Assembly (NCBI RefSeq): GCF_004193775.1
Contig: NC_041019.1
Coordinates: 16,153,020-16,217,019, forward strand
Length of the DNA stretch: 64,000 bases
Direction of reading: 5' to 3'
Origin: Glycine soja
Taxonomy: Eukaryota > Streptophyta > Magnoliopsida > Fabales > Fabaceae
The notes beneath the pieces are model-generated. The model had not been told where the DNA came from, ran no database searches, and worked only from the letters and a program-made list of their open reading frames with translations. Every line of letters starts with the position of its first letter. Position 1 is the stretch's first letter. The translations under genes were made by a program, and so were the position numbers. Positions 43,786 through 57,454 of the stretch are shown one piece after another.

Positions 43786-44425
43786 TACCTTGAGATCGAT
43801 CTCACGCAATATTTAGATTTTGAGAAATGCTAAACTTTCTCTAATAGTCTTTGTGATTGGTTGAAATTTTTTTGGAAATCATCAATTTTCATAGTTTACA
43901 CATGATAAGAGTTTGATATTGAGAGAGAGATTTGAGATTAAAGAGAGAGAGAGTATTATTCAACCCAATCATTAAATGATTACAAGCTCGTACTAACTTA
44001 AGTCAACAGTCTGTCCTAAGAAAAATAAATCTATCAGAGTATGTATATTCTAATATCACATATCATTTAATAATTTTCTCTCTTGATTTAATAATAAGAC
44101 CCACTAAAACTGATTATTTTAAGAAATTTTAACCAATCATATTGCTACTCTACCTGTGACAACATTACAGATTACATGTTTGATCCGAAAGTTTTATCAA
44201 AATCTGAAATTATCGCATTCCTTGAAACAATTGTTTGAGGAGTACAAAACACTAAGCAGAGAAACCAATGCAAGAGCTGAGATCCGTTCATATATACGCA
44301 CCAACAAATTAAGTAAAATAAATTTGATACACGGTCACAGACCCTGATTACACGATATATCCATCCATATATTTATGATCATAAATAATAATGATAAGTA
44401 AAGAAAGGCAAAGTCAGCATATAGT

Positions 44426-47400
44426 TCACTCTATTAATTGTACCTCCTTGCAGCATCTTTGATCTGAAAGATTATGCAATGTCACCTTCTCCACTTAGGT
44501 TGGATCAATTTATCTGAAATTGATAATATCCACATAATAGTGGTAAATGGAAAAAGTAAAACTTCAAGAAGAGTTCACTACTATTTTAAGGAGTCCACAT
44601 CGATCATTCAGGGATAAAGAGAAAATAAAGCAACTGTTTGTATTGATTTCAAGTACATGGGACAGATAAAATAAAAAAATAAAATGAGCACATAACATAA
44701 TAACACTTTATATTGTGAGAAATGAAAACTACAAATATAGATCATTAGATTCTACTTGAATGGTCAAGATTAAAAGAAAAATACCCATAGTTTTTTAAAG
44801 TGATCATATGACCGTTAAATAACTTTTAATCTTGATCATTTGTGCATGGTTTTAAAATGAGAACAGTTCTCAGTTGATAAAAAAAATCATTTTAAAACAA
44901 GTTGCCAAAATTCTGAATCACACTAGAAATAAGCATGCATGACAAGACCAATTTTGTGTGTGTGTGTGTGTTGAGCATGTATTACTGTAGATGAATGCAT
45001 GTGTCTAAGCATTGTAATTGTATTTCCAAAAGCATTTGTTACAAATTCACAATCAATTGAAATGATTAAAAAAGATTAAAACCAAATGTTTATCTCGTGA
45101 ATAGATGAAAAAGCAAAAAGGTGCAAAATCCTATATTCTTACCAGTGCCATCCTTTGAAGATGATAGAGATCTGTTGGTCCTTATCTTGTTGCTCAAGGC
45201 AGCCAATCTATCTGACCATGGAGGGAATGAACCTAGCTTGCCATTAAGCGAAGACGAAAGTGAAAGCCGCCTGGTTATACTACTTACGTCCGCCAAATCG
45301 CTAACAGACCTTGGAGAGCCTTGTTCATGTCCTCTTAGCTTAGCTTTTGTAGATTCAGTGGGAGCCATATAACTAGGGCGTCTTGGAGTGTTATTATGTA
45401 ACAGATTTTCATGATCTGCAAAATTAGCTGGCAGGGAAGCTCTTCTCTGGAAATTCTTTGAATTTACATTATTCAAGTCCTCAATGAATTCTCCATCTTT
45501 ACCATTCACCAAGCTAGACTGCAAGGGAGCATTAGTATCGTTACATGACTCATTAGTATCATGCTCTTCTGTTTGCTGTCCTAAACTTTTTTCAAGATCA
45601 GACTGTTTTGACTCTGACACTGCCAAACCTTCCAACTTCTTTGAAGGAGCACCAGCATCATCCTCTTGAACATCAGTGACTGTTGTATGATCTGAAACTG
45701 TTCTTGTGATGTGTGTTCTTTTCTTATTAGCAACCTCGGATTTATCAAAACCATTCTGAATTTGAGGTTTTTTAGAACTCCTTTTCTCAAGATCCTTTTG
45801 TGGATGTTCCTTGGCTGAATGCAATGGGAGGTTTGAATCCTTTTTCGGATAGCATTTATGTTTGTTAGAATCTGAAACTGAATCATCACCAGCCCTCACA
45901 GAAGGTGCTTTCCTGGCATTTCTTTTAACTTGACCCTTGTTAGTTTCAACTATTTGACAACTTCCATTTTTCTTATCAGACATTGAATCAGGTTTCCGCG
46001 CTTCTCGAAGAGGTACCCAAAAGTGTGATTTCGTCCAGCGATCAAGCCACTCCCAAGCCAAGTTAGGTTCACCAGCATTATATTTGAGATTTGGAGAAAC
46101 AGAAGAGGGTGATGAAGCCTGAAGCTGAAAGGGATAATATGTACTCTAAGTTATGATCTAAAGTGAGGAAAAATGGACAAGAGTAGGAAAATATCCTTCT
46201 CCCAACCTTAGTTATACAATTCATATTCATAATTCATAAAGGATATCGGTAAATGAGTTTAGTGATTGACCTATGAAATGCTAAGGGTTAACAATTTAGA
46301 ATCAATCAGGCACCATTTCTTTTTGTTACAATCAATATAATTCATTTTAATAAATAATTGTATGTATGACTTTAGTAATTGACCTGTAAGATGCTGAGGT
46401 ATAAACTTACAATTAATACATACAACATGCCATTTGTCATTTCAATATCCAAAAACAACTAGTCATATGTAATACCAAGAAATTTTTGGTGCACATTATT
46501 GCCAGGCTTCACAAAGCATGTAAAAAACAGGAATTCCGAGAATACAACAGATATGACAAGAGGAAGGCGAACAACTTGAACTGAAGCAAATAATGAAAAT
46601 AAAATGTGGTGTGAAACGTGATGATGATTCTAGAAATATGATCAATAGACAAAGAGGTAGTAAATGTCCATCATATAACATGGGAAAAAAAAGCCTAAAA
46701 ATGTGTGCTTATTTTGTCCTTGTTTAAGGCAATATATACTATTACAGCAAACTCAAAATGAAACAGATCTAGGCTAGTAGCAAGAGAACCAACCTTACAA
46801 TTTATTAAGGCAACAATCCTTCATGGACAGTAAAAATATTAGTTGATAATAGCATCTTCATTCTAGTTTTAGTGAACTGAATAAGCTATATCATTTAAAG
46901 TACAAACAAGAACAAAGTTACACTCTTACATTAGACAAGAATACTTTCTACCTTGTTAATAAAGATACTATCCGAGAGCTTCCCTGCCTGTGTGGTTGAA
47001 TCTACTCCAATAAAATTCGGAAGTTTAGTATCCTGAGCAAAAAGATATTGCAGAAGCAGTTAGCTGCTGCATAAAAGGAGAAGAGGAAAGTAACTGGTGA
47101 AATTCAGCTTCTCATCAATGCTATGTGATATGAAGCATAAATCTTTCAATATTGATTAAATGAAAAACCTCTAACATGTCTATTCAAAAAAATTATGTAA
47201 AATGAACAACAGATGATTGTGTTGGTAGCATTAGTTCAAGTACTTTTACCTTAAAAATTTTCTGGACTGCAAGCCCAACATCGGAGTGCCTAACCTTGTA
47301 CCCACGAGCCAATGCTTGAAATTTAACTATTGACTGCACACAATATAAAGCAGAAACAGCTTGTCGTCGAACCAACAGGCCACGAATATAAGCTTGCAGT

Positions 47401-49406
47401 GGTATGACACTTTTGAGAGTTTTAAATGTCCCACGCGCCTTCAATTCAGCAATATAGGAATCACTTTATGCATTCATGAACCATAGGCATACAAACTTCC
47501 AGATGAGGAATCAGTGTTTATGAAATTTGCACTTTGCAGTGATAGTTTATAAATTAAAGATCAAAGCACACCAGATATATTTAGGAAGAATTCCAAAATC
47601 CAAATAATAATGCATTAATGAAATGTTGAACAGACAAGGCCATACACATATTTTTCAACTGAGAATCTAAACTTTTAAAACTGAAATGACTGCAGATGTG
47701 TTAGTATCTGTCAACATTTCTAACACATGTAATGCGTTCAAGGTTCTCTAAATAATCATAACTGAGATGCATGAGCTAATTCAACAGGTATCAGCTACAT
47801 TGCTATATTTAATCCTGTTTAATATCTAAGATTAAAGATTAAGAGTTACAAAAAAATTAAAAACCAAAAAACATATGCTGATTATTTTTTACCATATTTT
47901 CTATACCCATGAAACACAGCTTCGATATGTGATATCGATATGTGATACAAGTACAACTGAATATATACACGAAATTCTATAAAATATAGAATATGATGTG
48001 GCTGAATATGCTAGCCTCATTATAAAAGTTCAAATTGTTAGTTTATTCAATTTCATACAAACAAATCACAAGCAGGAAGTCCACTCGCAGTCATACATCA
48101 TGATCACTGTATATATTTTTTCTGCTATTTCCGAGGATGAACTCTTGAACAAAAGAATGTGTAATATCATAGGTATTACAATTTCGATCCAAGTCGATCC
48201 CAGCTCAAGAAACAGGATGTAACTCATATCTATACTTAATCTTTTGAAAGAATACTCTCGGGAGTCATGATAAGTAATCAGAAGCATTAAATACAAATCA
48301 GTGCTGAATTCAGTTACCACCATAAAAAATATTAACAATAAAAAGCTACGTTAACATTTATTTCTCAAAGGTCTTCAATTCCAAGGAGAAGCAAACCAAG
48401 TTGTCGATATACTCTATCTTCTGTAAGTTGCAGAACAACAGAATAAAAACCCAATTGTAAAATTCAAAAATTACAGTTGACAGAAGATTGTTAAACAGAG
48501 ATCATTTTCCTTCATGATGAAATATCTAAGAGGTTCAAGTACAGCAAAGACAAACTAATAAACATTAAGCACCCAAGACATGGTCCAGAAGAAAGTGGTC
48601 ACAACTATTGCTAAAATAAAAGGGTTTCCCTAATAATTTGTACAAATAGAAAATAACTATAATGTACAATTTAGAAATTTGGTAGTGAACATAACTTCCA
48701 AAGGACATTGTGTATATATAAGATGTGAATACCTGATAGCCTCTAATAGCAGCCTGAACTATTATAGCTGCTTCTATTTGCCCGATTTTTTCATGATGGT
48801 CCCCAGAACCAATATTAGCGAGTGATTGTGCTTTGTCCTGTTTGTCTTCAATTGAAAGAATTACCCCATCATTTGATGATACACTAACTACTTCCTTTTC
48901 TGATAGCACTCCTTTAATAGCATTGGCTCCAGATGTTGGAGTAGACATGGATGTCTCGGAAGACACCACCAGAACATCCTTGTTACTTGAAGGTTTCTTT
49001 ACAACAGAATTGAAATCACAACTACAACTTAGAGTTACATTTACAGCCAACAAACAACAGAATAGTAAATCTATATATATATATATATATATATATTTAT
49101 TTATTTCAGGAAAATTTTGCACTTTAGGCATTTAGACATACGATCCATAATGTGGATAAAATAACAAATGTATGCACTTTAATGGTGCAGGTAAATTTTC
49201 ACCAGTTAAAGATTTTGTCCTTCACAATCTCTTTTATAATACAGACATTGAGTATAATGAATCCTAAACAGAAACTGATTCCAATCACAAAAGCCAAAAA
49301 AGAAACTTACATAAATATCTTTCTCTCTTGAAGACTTAGACTTTGATGATGATTTCTTCCCCAGAAGTAAGTTTCTGATCCATTTTCCAGGACTTTGTCT
49401 TCCCAT
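44426..49406 (-). CDS. IQ67-domain (IQD) protein, calmodulin-binding
   Basis: Coding exons: 49,406-49,311; 48,996-48,733; 47,438-47,250; 47,032-46,952; 46,124-45,143; and probably 44,463-44,426. All have GT/AG borders and the frame joins without a break. The start MGRQSPGKWIRNLLLGKKSS is the family's basic N-terminus. The IQ67 domain spans exons 2-3: IEAAIIVQAAIRGYQARGTF, LQAYIRGLLVRRQAVSALYC and VKFQALARGYKVRHS, with three IQ-type motifs at the usual spacing and the conserved phase-0 intron inside. WEWLDRWTKSHFWVP and the DUF4005-like RRPSYMAPTESTKAKLRG block follow. About 520 to 530 residues; closest by eye to the IQD28-32 group. IQDs bind calmodulin and associate with microtubules or the nucleus. 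If exon 6 is wrong, the protein reads through to a stop at 45,090 (GKNIGFCTFL). This is the only clearly intact host gene here. Confidence 0.92.
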
Positions 49407-50170
49407 GTCGCCAAACATAAATAATTCAGAACGCACCGAACTCAAATATCAAAACCTGCAAAATACAACAGAAACTCAATTACATCTTAATTAGAAAATT
49501 TTCAGAAAAACCATACAGACATTTAATTCGACCATGTAAAGACCAAGAACCAGAAATATAAAATCAGAATAAAAAAATTAATTACACTAGCACCAGCACA
49601 TTGTAATTTCTTCTCACATATAAGGTAACATGTTATTATTATCCCCAAGACTCCAATTTAAACCGTCTCAAATCTGCACAGAAAAATTACCACAAGGAGT
49701 TTAAAAAAAAAAATCTTCAGTTCCTATTTTCTACTAATAAGGACAAGAAGTAGAAGTCGAAGAGAAGCAGAAATGGTTCTTCTTGTGCACAATGCCAAAC
49801 AAGAGTCACCTTCAAGGTGCACGCTTTACTATAAGAGAACAGTGAAACTAGGAAAAACACAAACGTTTGATGCCAACAAGAAGGAAAGGAACAGGTCCAG
49901 AGAACAAGTTATGAAGTGGTGGAATGCATGAACATAACATAAAACATAACTGTCATAACATTTGAGGAATGAATGATGTGTGAGAAGAAAACTTTGAAAC
50001 TTAGAAGGAAAATAAAGAGATAAATAAACAACGTGGCAAGTCATTAAGGAACAGACAGAAGTGACAGTGTACTACGGAATTCAAGAGACGCTCTGGAATA
50101 CAACTGAAAGATACCTCCCTCGAGGTTTCATGTCTCAAATCTGAAGCAAGCAAATAGATCCACGTTTTAT
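49407..50170 (-). promoter_or_regulatory. IQD 5' UTR and upstream region
   Basis: Upstream of the ATG the minus strand reads ATTTTGCAG (about 49,466 to 49,458), a good splice acceptor some 50 bases before the start. This suggests an intron in the 5' UTR with a non-coding first exon further up, possibly near 49,750-50,100. A specific donor or TATA box could not be fixed. Confidence 0.45.
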
Positions 50171-51768
50171 TTTTATCAATATTCTTATTCTATATTCTGC
50201 TATGTCTTTTGGTCCCGGATACAGAAATAAATGTAGAAAATAATGTTGTGGAAATTATTACTTGTTGCTTAATAAAATAATTATCGTTATTTTATATAAT
50301 ACAAAAATAAATAAATAAATAAATAATTTTATAAAATTAATCTTATATCATTATTAATTCATTTATAAATTTTTTATTATTATTAATATTATAAGAGATA
50401 TAAATAAAAATAATAATTAATATTATATTAAAAAGTTAAAATAATAATTTTTTTAAAATAATTTTTTTTTCTTACACAATAATTATAAAAAATTGGGAAG
50501 AGTATATGAACACCACCTCTCCTAATTTAAGGCACATTATCCATTTAAGAGATTGGATTTTGTTTTTTTAATAGATGCATATAGATTTAGAAATTATATT
50601 TCTGAATACATATTCAAAAGACGTAATTACCTTACTATCATAAACATTGGTATTTGTATTCTTTATTTTTTAAAAAAAATGAATTCTTTTAATAGTTAAA
50701 ATTGTGTTTCATGTTACAAAATTATTTTTAATTTTTATCAATAGAAAAACTAATCTACTAACTTATAATCTCAAAATGAGTGTTCAGAATTTTATGTTTA
50801 GTATATTTATAGAGTCTAATTTTTATGCGCTGTCAAAACAAATAAATTTTACAAATTAATAAATCAGAAGTTATAAAAAAATATTTCTAATAAAATAATT
50901 AATGTAAAAATTAATAAATTGATCATTTATAATAATTTATAATTAGATAAGAATATGCAAAGTTTAAAAACTCATTTCATTATCATATAAAGATGACTGG
51001 TTAGTGCGTTATGCTAATTGAAATTCATCTAATCATTTGTCATTTCAAAAGTGAGGTGTCTTTTGTCATGTTGCAATGATGAATACATACAATATTAATA
51101 ATTAATAATTTATTTAGTATAAAAGAAGCCACAGCCAGTCAGCCACTGCACCGCCGTTAGAAATGAATCCATTTTCAACTCCTAGGTATTTTAATTTTAG
51201 TCCTGTTACTAAAATTATTGCAGGTTTTGAATTTTCAATACAAGGCATTTTAAATTCTCTATATGTGTTGATAAAGATACAAATTTGTTTCTGTGGTATA
51301 ACGTTTCAATTTAAAATTTATAATTAAATAAATTTAAATATAAATATTATTTTAATTATTTAAAATTAATTATATTATACTGTAAAATAATTGGGTACTC
51401 AAATATTACGTATTTATTCCTTAATTATATTTTGATAAAATAATTCTATTTTAGTATTTTATAATTTTTTAAGAGAGAGCTGTTGAAAGTATTATTTTAA
51501 TGTAGTTAACTTAAAACAAATAGGCACCATGTTAATTATTAATTAAGAATAGTCTTCAAGAAAATATTTAATGCGATACTGATTGTATAAAATGATATAT
51601 ATTCTGTAACAAATTTATTTTTTAATAAGTTAAAACAGAGGAAGGGAGTAGGAGAAAGAAAAGAATATTAATAATAATGATAATTTTAAAAAAAAAGTTA
51701 TAAATTTAATTCAAATAATTAAATTAATCATTTTTTTTAATTTTGATGACATGAGTAATTGGTTTTTT

Positions 51769-51807
<39 letters not shown>

Positions 51808-51980
51808 TAAATTATATTAATAATTTTGATCAATTACTACAATATTCAATAACCTTCAATTGGATATTATGTTTTTAAAATTTATCTTTGATTAAAAATT
51901 TCTTCATATATACAAAATTTCATTAAAATTGAACGGTTAGGTTAATAAAAATTATATATTAAAAAAAATTAGCCCCCACA
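50171..51980. other. AT-rich intergenic DNA
   Basis: No gene found. Contains simple repeats: an (AAAT)n run near 50,300-50,325 and a long (AT)n run at 51,771-51,803. Such runs are unstable and polymorphic in plants. Confidence 0.6.
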
Positions 51981-51984
51981 CCCC

Positions 51985-52540
51985 AATAATGTGTTTCTAT
52001 AGGTTTTTTTCTGTTTTTTTTTTAATCTACATTATTTTATAATTTAATTCTCAATATATACTATTTGGGACTTTCTCTCTTCTTTTTATTTATTTTTCAA
52101 ATATTTAAAATTTTCAATATAACCAATACTACTTTTTGAAATTTTATGCTAAGATAGATGTATCAATTATTTTTATTATATTTTTTAGTTTATTTTAATA
52201 CTATTAACTAATTTTTTTATTTTTTTAATAAACAATCTAACAAAAAAAATAAAGTAACAAAAAAAATTATACTCCAATTTTATCCTATTTTTTTATTTTT
52301 TTCTGTATATTTTTTAAAAAAAATTATAAAATTTAATTTAATAAATAAGTAATTTTAAAATCAATTTAAAAAATTATAGAAGATGATATTTATATTTTAT
52401 AATATTTTAAATTAAAAAAACAGAAAAGAAAAAAATTAAGTAATATATATTGAGAATTAAATTACAAATGTAGATTCAGAAAAAAATACGAGAGAAAGTG
52501 TATTTACCGCAAAAAAAAAAAAAAAGAAAGAAACTTCTTC
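51985..52540. mobile_element. small inverted-repeat element related to the MULE end
   Basis: Arms at about 52,024-52,062 (AATCTACATTATTTTATAAT, then TTAATTCTCAATATATA) and 52,441-52,476 are inverted copies. The interior (52,140-52,430) aligns by eye to 41,150-41,480, the right subterminal part of the large MULE, including TGTATCAATTATTTTTT, AATACTA(C/T)TAACTAATTTT and AATTTAATAAA(T/A)AAGTAATTTT. No coding sequence. It is probably a non-autonomous MULE derivative. Exact ends and the 9-base duplication were not found. Confidence 0.55.
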
Positions 52541-53707
52541 CCATACTGATTACATGGTCTTATGTATAGGAACTGATTACGGAGGGAGTAGTTTTCGTTT
52601 TGTTTTCTATTAATTTCGTCTTTTTGTTGAGAATTTTTTAATTAATGTGATATTCCTCAATGTTTGGTTATCCCGAATAATTGCACGTACGAGGCCGTAA
52701 CGCAAACCATGCTAGATTGCTAGTGCGACTCTAACGTAGTATAGTCGCGAGGAACCAAGATTAAACAAACAAAAATTTAAAGAGGCTAAAGTATGATTTC
52801 ACGTGTTTTCCTTTCCGTGCCTAACAAAAATTAAGGATTAATAATATTACTCAATTCAAATACTCTTTTAAAACACTTGGATTACACATTACTTGGTTCA
52901 GAAAATGGCAAATAGTTCTGTAAAAATAAAAATGGTAAAAGAATGGAGAAATTATAAATTAAGAAAACTCAAATAATCTAGTACTTGAACATTTGAATTA
53001 CAAAAATGTACAATTTTTTTATTAAAAACAACTTTTTAAACATTCACAACTTGACTCTAATTAATTAAATTAAATATGGAGATAATTAAGAAGAATAATA
53101 AAAAAATATCTTAGTTAATTTACTCTTAAAATAAGCAAGAGTTTTTGTCTTATTTTTCATCGCAACGACCAAGATATTTCCTCATGTCAAACAAATCATA
53201 ATATAATGATACTTTTTCTCATGATACAAGTATCTTTGTATAAGTTGAAAAATCACAGGAAAACATTAGAAAAGTTGAATTATATTTCAAAAAGTTGATG
53301 GACAACAAAACTTTTGTCAACTAAAAAACGTTGAGAAGCACTTAAAAATGGATTAAATATAATTTTATTCCTTAAATTTTTGTTGAATTTTAATTTTAGT
53401 TTTTAAACATTTATATATCATACAATTTAGTTTCTGAATTTTATATAAAAAAAAAACACATGTTTTTAGTCTCATTTCACAACTGAAGTTAAAAAATGTA
53501 AAAATTTGAGAGTAATGTTAGAGAATAAAAACATGTTTTTTTTAATAAATTTGAGAGACTAGATTACATGATATGAAAGTTTGAAAATTAAAACAAGATT
53601 CAATAAAAGTAAAGATTAAATGTTAGATTAAAATTTTTAACCTGTGATATTACAAACTACAAAATGAAACACAGTTTATTAATAAAATGCGGAAAAACAA
53701 AAAAAAA
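52541..53707. other. intergenic, no gene recognised
   Basis: AT-rich sequence between the small inverted-repeat element and the copia LTR. No coding region, RNA gene or element end was recognised. Confidence 0.5.
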
Positions 53708-53988
53708 TGTACCTCCAGTCATTACTATGAAAGTGTTATCTTATTTTGATTCTTCCAAGCTCTCAATCTCTATGTAGATGGTGTATCAGAGAAAATTAAA
53801 AGAAGAGAGCTCATGGACCAAATACATGTGCTATATATAGACATTCTACCATCAAGAATACATTTAGTAATCATTATCACTCATTAGTGGTAATTACCAC
53901 CCATTAGTAGTCATTCAATATTTGGCTTCTCAATTCCAAAACTAATGGAACATTTCATTTTCCTAAACGTACAGACCAAATTATTACA
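53708..53988 (-). repeat. copia 3' LTR
   Basis: 281 bases, starting TGTAATAATTTGG (minus strand, 53,988) right after CAAGTGGGAGAA, the polypurine tract, and ending TGGAGGTACA at 53,708. It contains a TATATATAG promoter-like box near 53,836. Confidence 0.6.
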
Positions 53989-54287
53989 TTCTCCCACTTG
54001 ATCCAAACGTTTTGACTTAATTATTAAAATATGTCAATGCTTAATCTTCTTAAGAAATGAATATACAAATCATAGTGACAATTCCTCTTATAACGAGTAA
54101 TGTCATCCATGTATTACAATATGCACAATTTCCCAAGCAATATACTCAAAGTGGTAATAAAATTTAATGAATAAACTCCATGTTTATTCTTGGTCCAAAA
54201 CATAATTTTCTCAAATAAATCAATGTGCACCTAAATATGAGAAAATATCATAATATAAAAGTTTCAAGTCTAACATGTATGATACAA

Positions 54288-55680
54288 TCATAAAGTGGAA
54301 CCAAGTCTCATTCTTTCTACATGATCCTTAAATTTAAACAATGGCATGCCCTTAGTTAAAGGATTAGCAATCATCAACTTAATGCTTAAATACTCAATAA
54401 CTACTTTCTTATCTTTTACTCTTTCTCTGATGGCTAAGTACTTAATGTTGATGTGCTTACTTCGACTTCCACTTTTGTTATTCTTAGCCATAAAGACAAC
54501 AACTGAGTTATCACAGAAAATTCTCAAAGGCCTTGAAATAGTATTAACTATCCTCAACCCAAAAATGAAACTCTTAAGTCATACACCATGTGATGTAGCC
54601 TCAAAATAAGAGACAAACTTAGCTTTCATGATAGAAGTAGCAGTCAAAGTCTACTTAACACTCCTCCACGAAATAGCTCCACCAGCCATCATGAAATGGT
54701 ACCCAGATGTTGGTTTGCGAGAGTCAACATAGCCAGCAAAGTCTGAGTCTGAATAACCAATCACATCTAGATTATCTATTTGTCTATACATAAGCATGTA
54801 ATTTTTGGTCCCCTCCAATGGTCAATACCTGAATTACTCTGATATCTTCCTAACATTCCAACTGGAAAAGCAATGTTAGGCCTTGTGCACACATGAACAT
54901 ACATGAGGCTTCCAAAAACTGAAGCACAAGGAATGTTTTTCATTTGTTCCCTTTCAAAGTTATTCTTTGGGCATTGGTTCAAATTAAACCTATCACTCTT
55001 CGCAATGGGAGCAACACTTGGTGAACAATCTTTCATCTGAAATCTCTCTAAAATTTTGTTAATATAGGTTTCCTGTGATAGACCTAAAATACCTCGAGGT
55101 CTATCTCTATGAATCATAATGTCGATGACATAAGATGCATCACCCATATCTTTCATGTCAAAATTCTTAGAGAGAAATTGTTTCACCTCATGTAGCAAAC
55201 TTCGATAATTGGCTGCAAGTAAAATATCATCTACATATAAAACAAGAAAACATATTTTACTCCCACTGACCTTGTGGTATATGCATTGATCCATGAGGTT
55301 TTCATCAAAACCAATTGAAGAAATTATACCATGAAACTTAAGGTACCACTAACAGGCGGCTTGTTTTAAACCATATATAGATTTATTAAGCTTGCAAACA
55401 AAATGCTCACCACTACTAGAGGAGAAGCCTTCATGTTGTTTCATATAAACCTTCTCCTCTAAATCACCATTAAGAAAGGCTATTTTCACATCCATTTGTT
55501 GCAACTCAAGGTCAAAATGAGTAACTAATGTCAAGATAATATGAAGAGAATCTTTCTTAGATACAGGAAAAAAAGTCTCTGTGTAGTCGATTTCTTCTTT
55601 TTGAGTAAATCCCTTAGCAACGAGTCTTGCCTTGTATATCTCAATGTTGCCTAATGAATCCCTTTTGGTCTTAAAGACTC
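54288..55680 (-). pseudogene. copia reverse transcriptase and RNase H
   Basis: RT blocks: FDLELQQMDVKIAFLNGDLE (about 55,520-55,465), VCKLNKSIYGLKQA, then ICFLVLYVDDILLAAN with the catalytic YVDD at about 55,235 and ETYINKILERFQMKDCSPSV. RNase H: RIFCDNSVVVFMAKNNKSGS and SKHINIKYLAIRERV to the end LTKGMPLFKFKDHVERMRL. Stops occur at positions where tryptophan is expected (before VFKTK near 55,680 and after KQAAC near 55,349), consistent with G-to-A or C-to-T decay. RT copies element RNA into DNA in the family. Confidence 0.88.
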
Positions 55681-57450
55681 ATTTACAACCAATGGTCTTT
55701 GCCCCATTAGGCAACTCTACAAGGTTCCAAACTCTGTTACTCTGCATGGAATTCATCTCATCCTTCATGGCATCATACCATAAATTTGACATTTTACAAC
55801 TCATGGCTTGATCAAAAGTTCCATGATCATTTTTAGCTCCAATATTATAGTCAGATTCTTGCAAATATACAATATAATAACTAGGAATAATTGATTTTCT
55901 TACTCTAGTAGACCTTCTTAATGTTGCATCAACATTTTCTTGGGGATCATGTTGTTCAACTGGTTGCTCATCATTTTCAGGAATTTGATGATCTATTGGA
56001 TTATCAGCAACAGGTTGTGGAATGTGAGTCATGTGTTGTTCATCATCCCTTTGAACTTGAGGGGTATGAATTACAACCAATTTTTCACTTGATATGGAAG
56101 GTTGAGACTCTATATAATCAATTTCAAAACCTAAGTCCCTTAATTGACTACTCTCACTGATCAAGTCATTTTTAAGAAACTTGGCATTTCTTGATTTCAC
56201 AATCCTAATAATATGATATGGACAGTAAAACCTATAACCTTTAGACCTTTAGGCATATCCAATGAAATACCCATTAATAGTCCTCGAGTCAAGTTTCTTT
56301 TCTTGTGGATTATATATTCTCACCTCATATGGACAACCCCAAACGCGCATATGTTTCAAACTCGGTTTCCAACCTTTAAACAACTCAAAAGGTGTCCTTT
56401 GGACATCCTTGGTTGGAACATAGTTTAATATATACACTATCATCTTTATTGCTTCAGCCCACAAGGATTTAGGAAGATTGGAGTTGCTAAGCATACTCCG
56501 TACCAAGTCCAATAATGTTCGGTTCCTTCTTTCTGCCACACCATTCTAATTTGGAGAACAAGGCATAGTGTACTGGGTAACAATCTCATGTTCTTGAAGA
56601 AACTTTGCAAAAGGACCAGGTGCTTGTCCATTCTCAGTATATCTGCCATAATATTCTCTACCTCTATCTGATCTCACTATTTTTATTTGCTTGCCACATT
56701 GGTTCTCAACTTTAGCCTTAAAGACTTTGAAGGCATCCAATGCTTCATTTTTGTTATGAAGCAAATAAACATTCATATATCATGAATAATCATCTATAAA
56801 GGTGATAAAATATTTCTGAACACGTGCATCCATATCTGAACAACAAATATCAGTATGAATTATTTCTAATATGCTTGAACTCCTGTTAGCACCTTTCTTA
56901 GACATGTTAGTCTGCTTACCCTTAATGCAGTCCACACAAGTCTTAAAGTCAGCAAAGTCTAGAGTATTGAGTACCCCATCTTTCACTAACCTTTTAATCC
57001 TCTCAATGGAGATATGTCCTAATCTCCGGTGCCATAACATAAAGGAATTCTCATTAATATTACACCTTTTAATACCAGTTTGAATATACATTGAAATATA
57101 AGTGATGTAATTTTGTAAACCAAGAAGATAAAGACCATCAGACAAGATATTATTCCCAACACATTCAGAATTATAAAATAACTCAAATGATGTGTCTTTA
57201 AAATTAAAGCAATATCCAAAAGGTACAAGTTTAGAAACAGAAATCAAGTTTCGAGAAAAACTTGGTAAATAAAAGGTCATTTCTAATTTCAAAATAAATC
57301 CACTACTTAAAGTTAAAATGCAAGTTCCAATAACCTCCATAGGTGAGCCTAGCTTATTGCCTGATAAAATGTTTTGCTCACTTCCTACTGGTTTCCTTAG
57401 GTTTTGCATACCTTATAAAGAATTTGCAATATGGATAGTAGATCCAAAAT
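55681..57450 (-). pseudogene. copia protease end and integrase
   Basis: A protease-like IDFGSTIHI near 57,440 has DFG where DSG is expected. The gag-pre-integrase motif LWHRRLGHISIERIKRLVKD lies near 56,990. The integrase core shows HTDIC, VRSDRGREYYG (near 56,665) and NGVAERRNRTLLD (near 56,530), giving the D, D and E positions. The chromodomain-less C-terminus continues through RVWGCPYEVRIYNPQEKKLD to an acidic linker (56,200-55,700). Several stops interrupt it. Confidence 0.85.
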
Positions 57451-57454
57451 CAAT

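Noticed and set aside
49065..49096. (AT)n run near the IQD second exon as a regulatory site
   Set aside because: Simple microsatellite inside an intron; no further signal.
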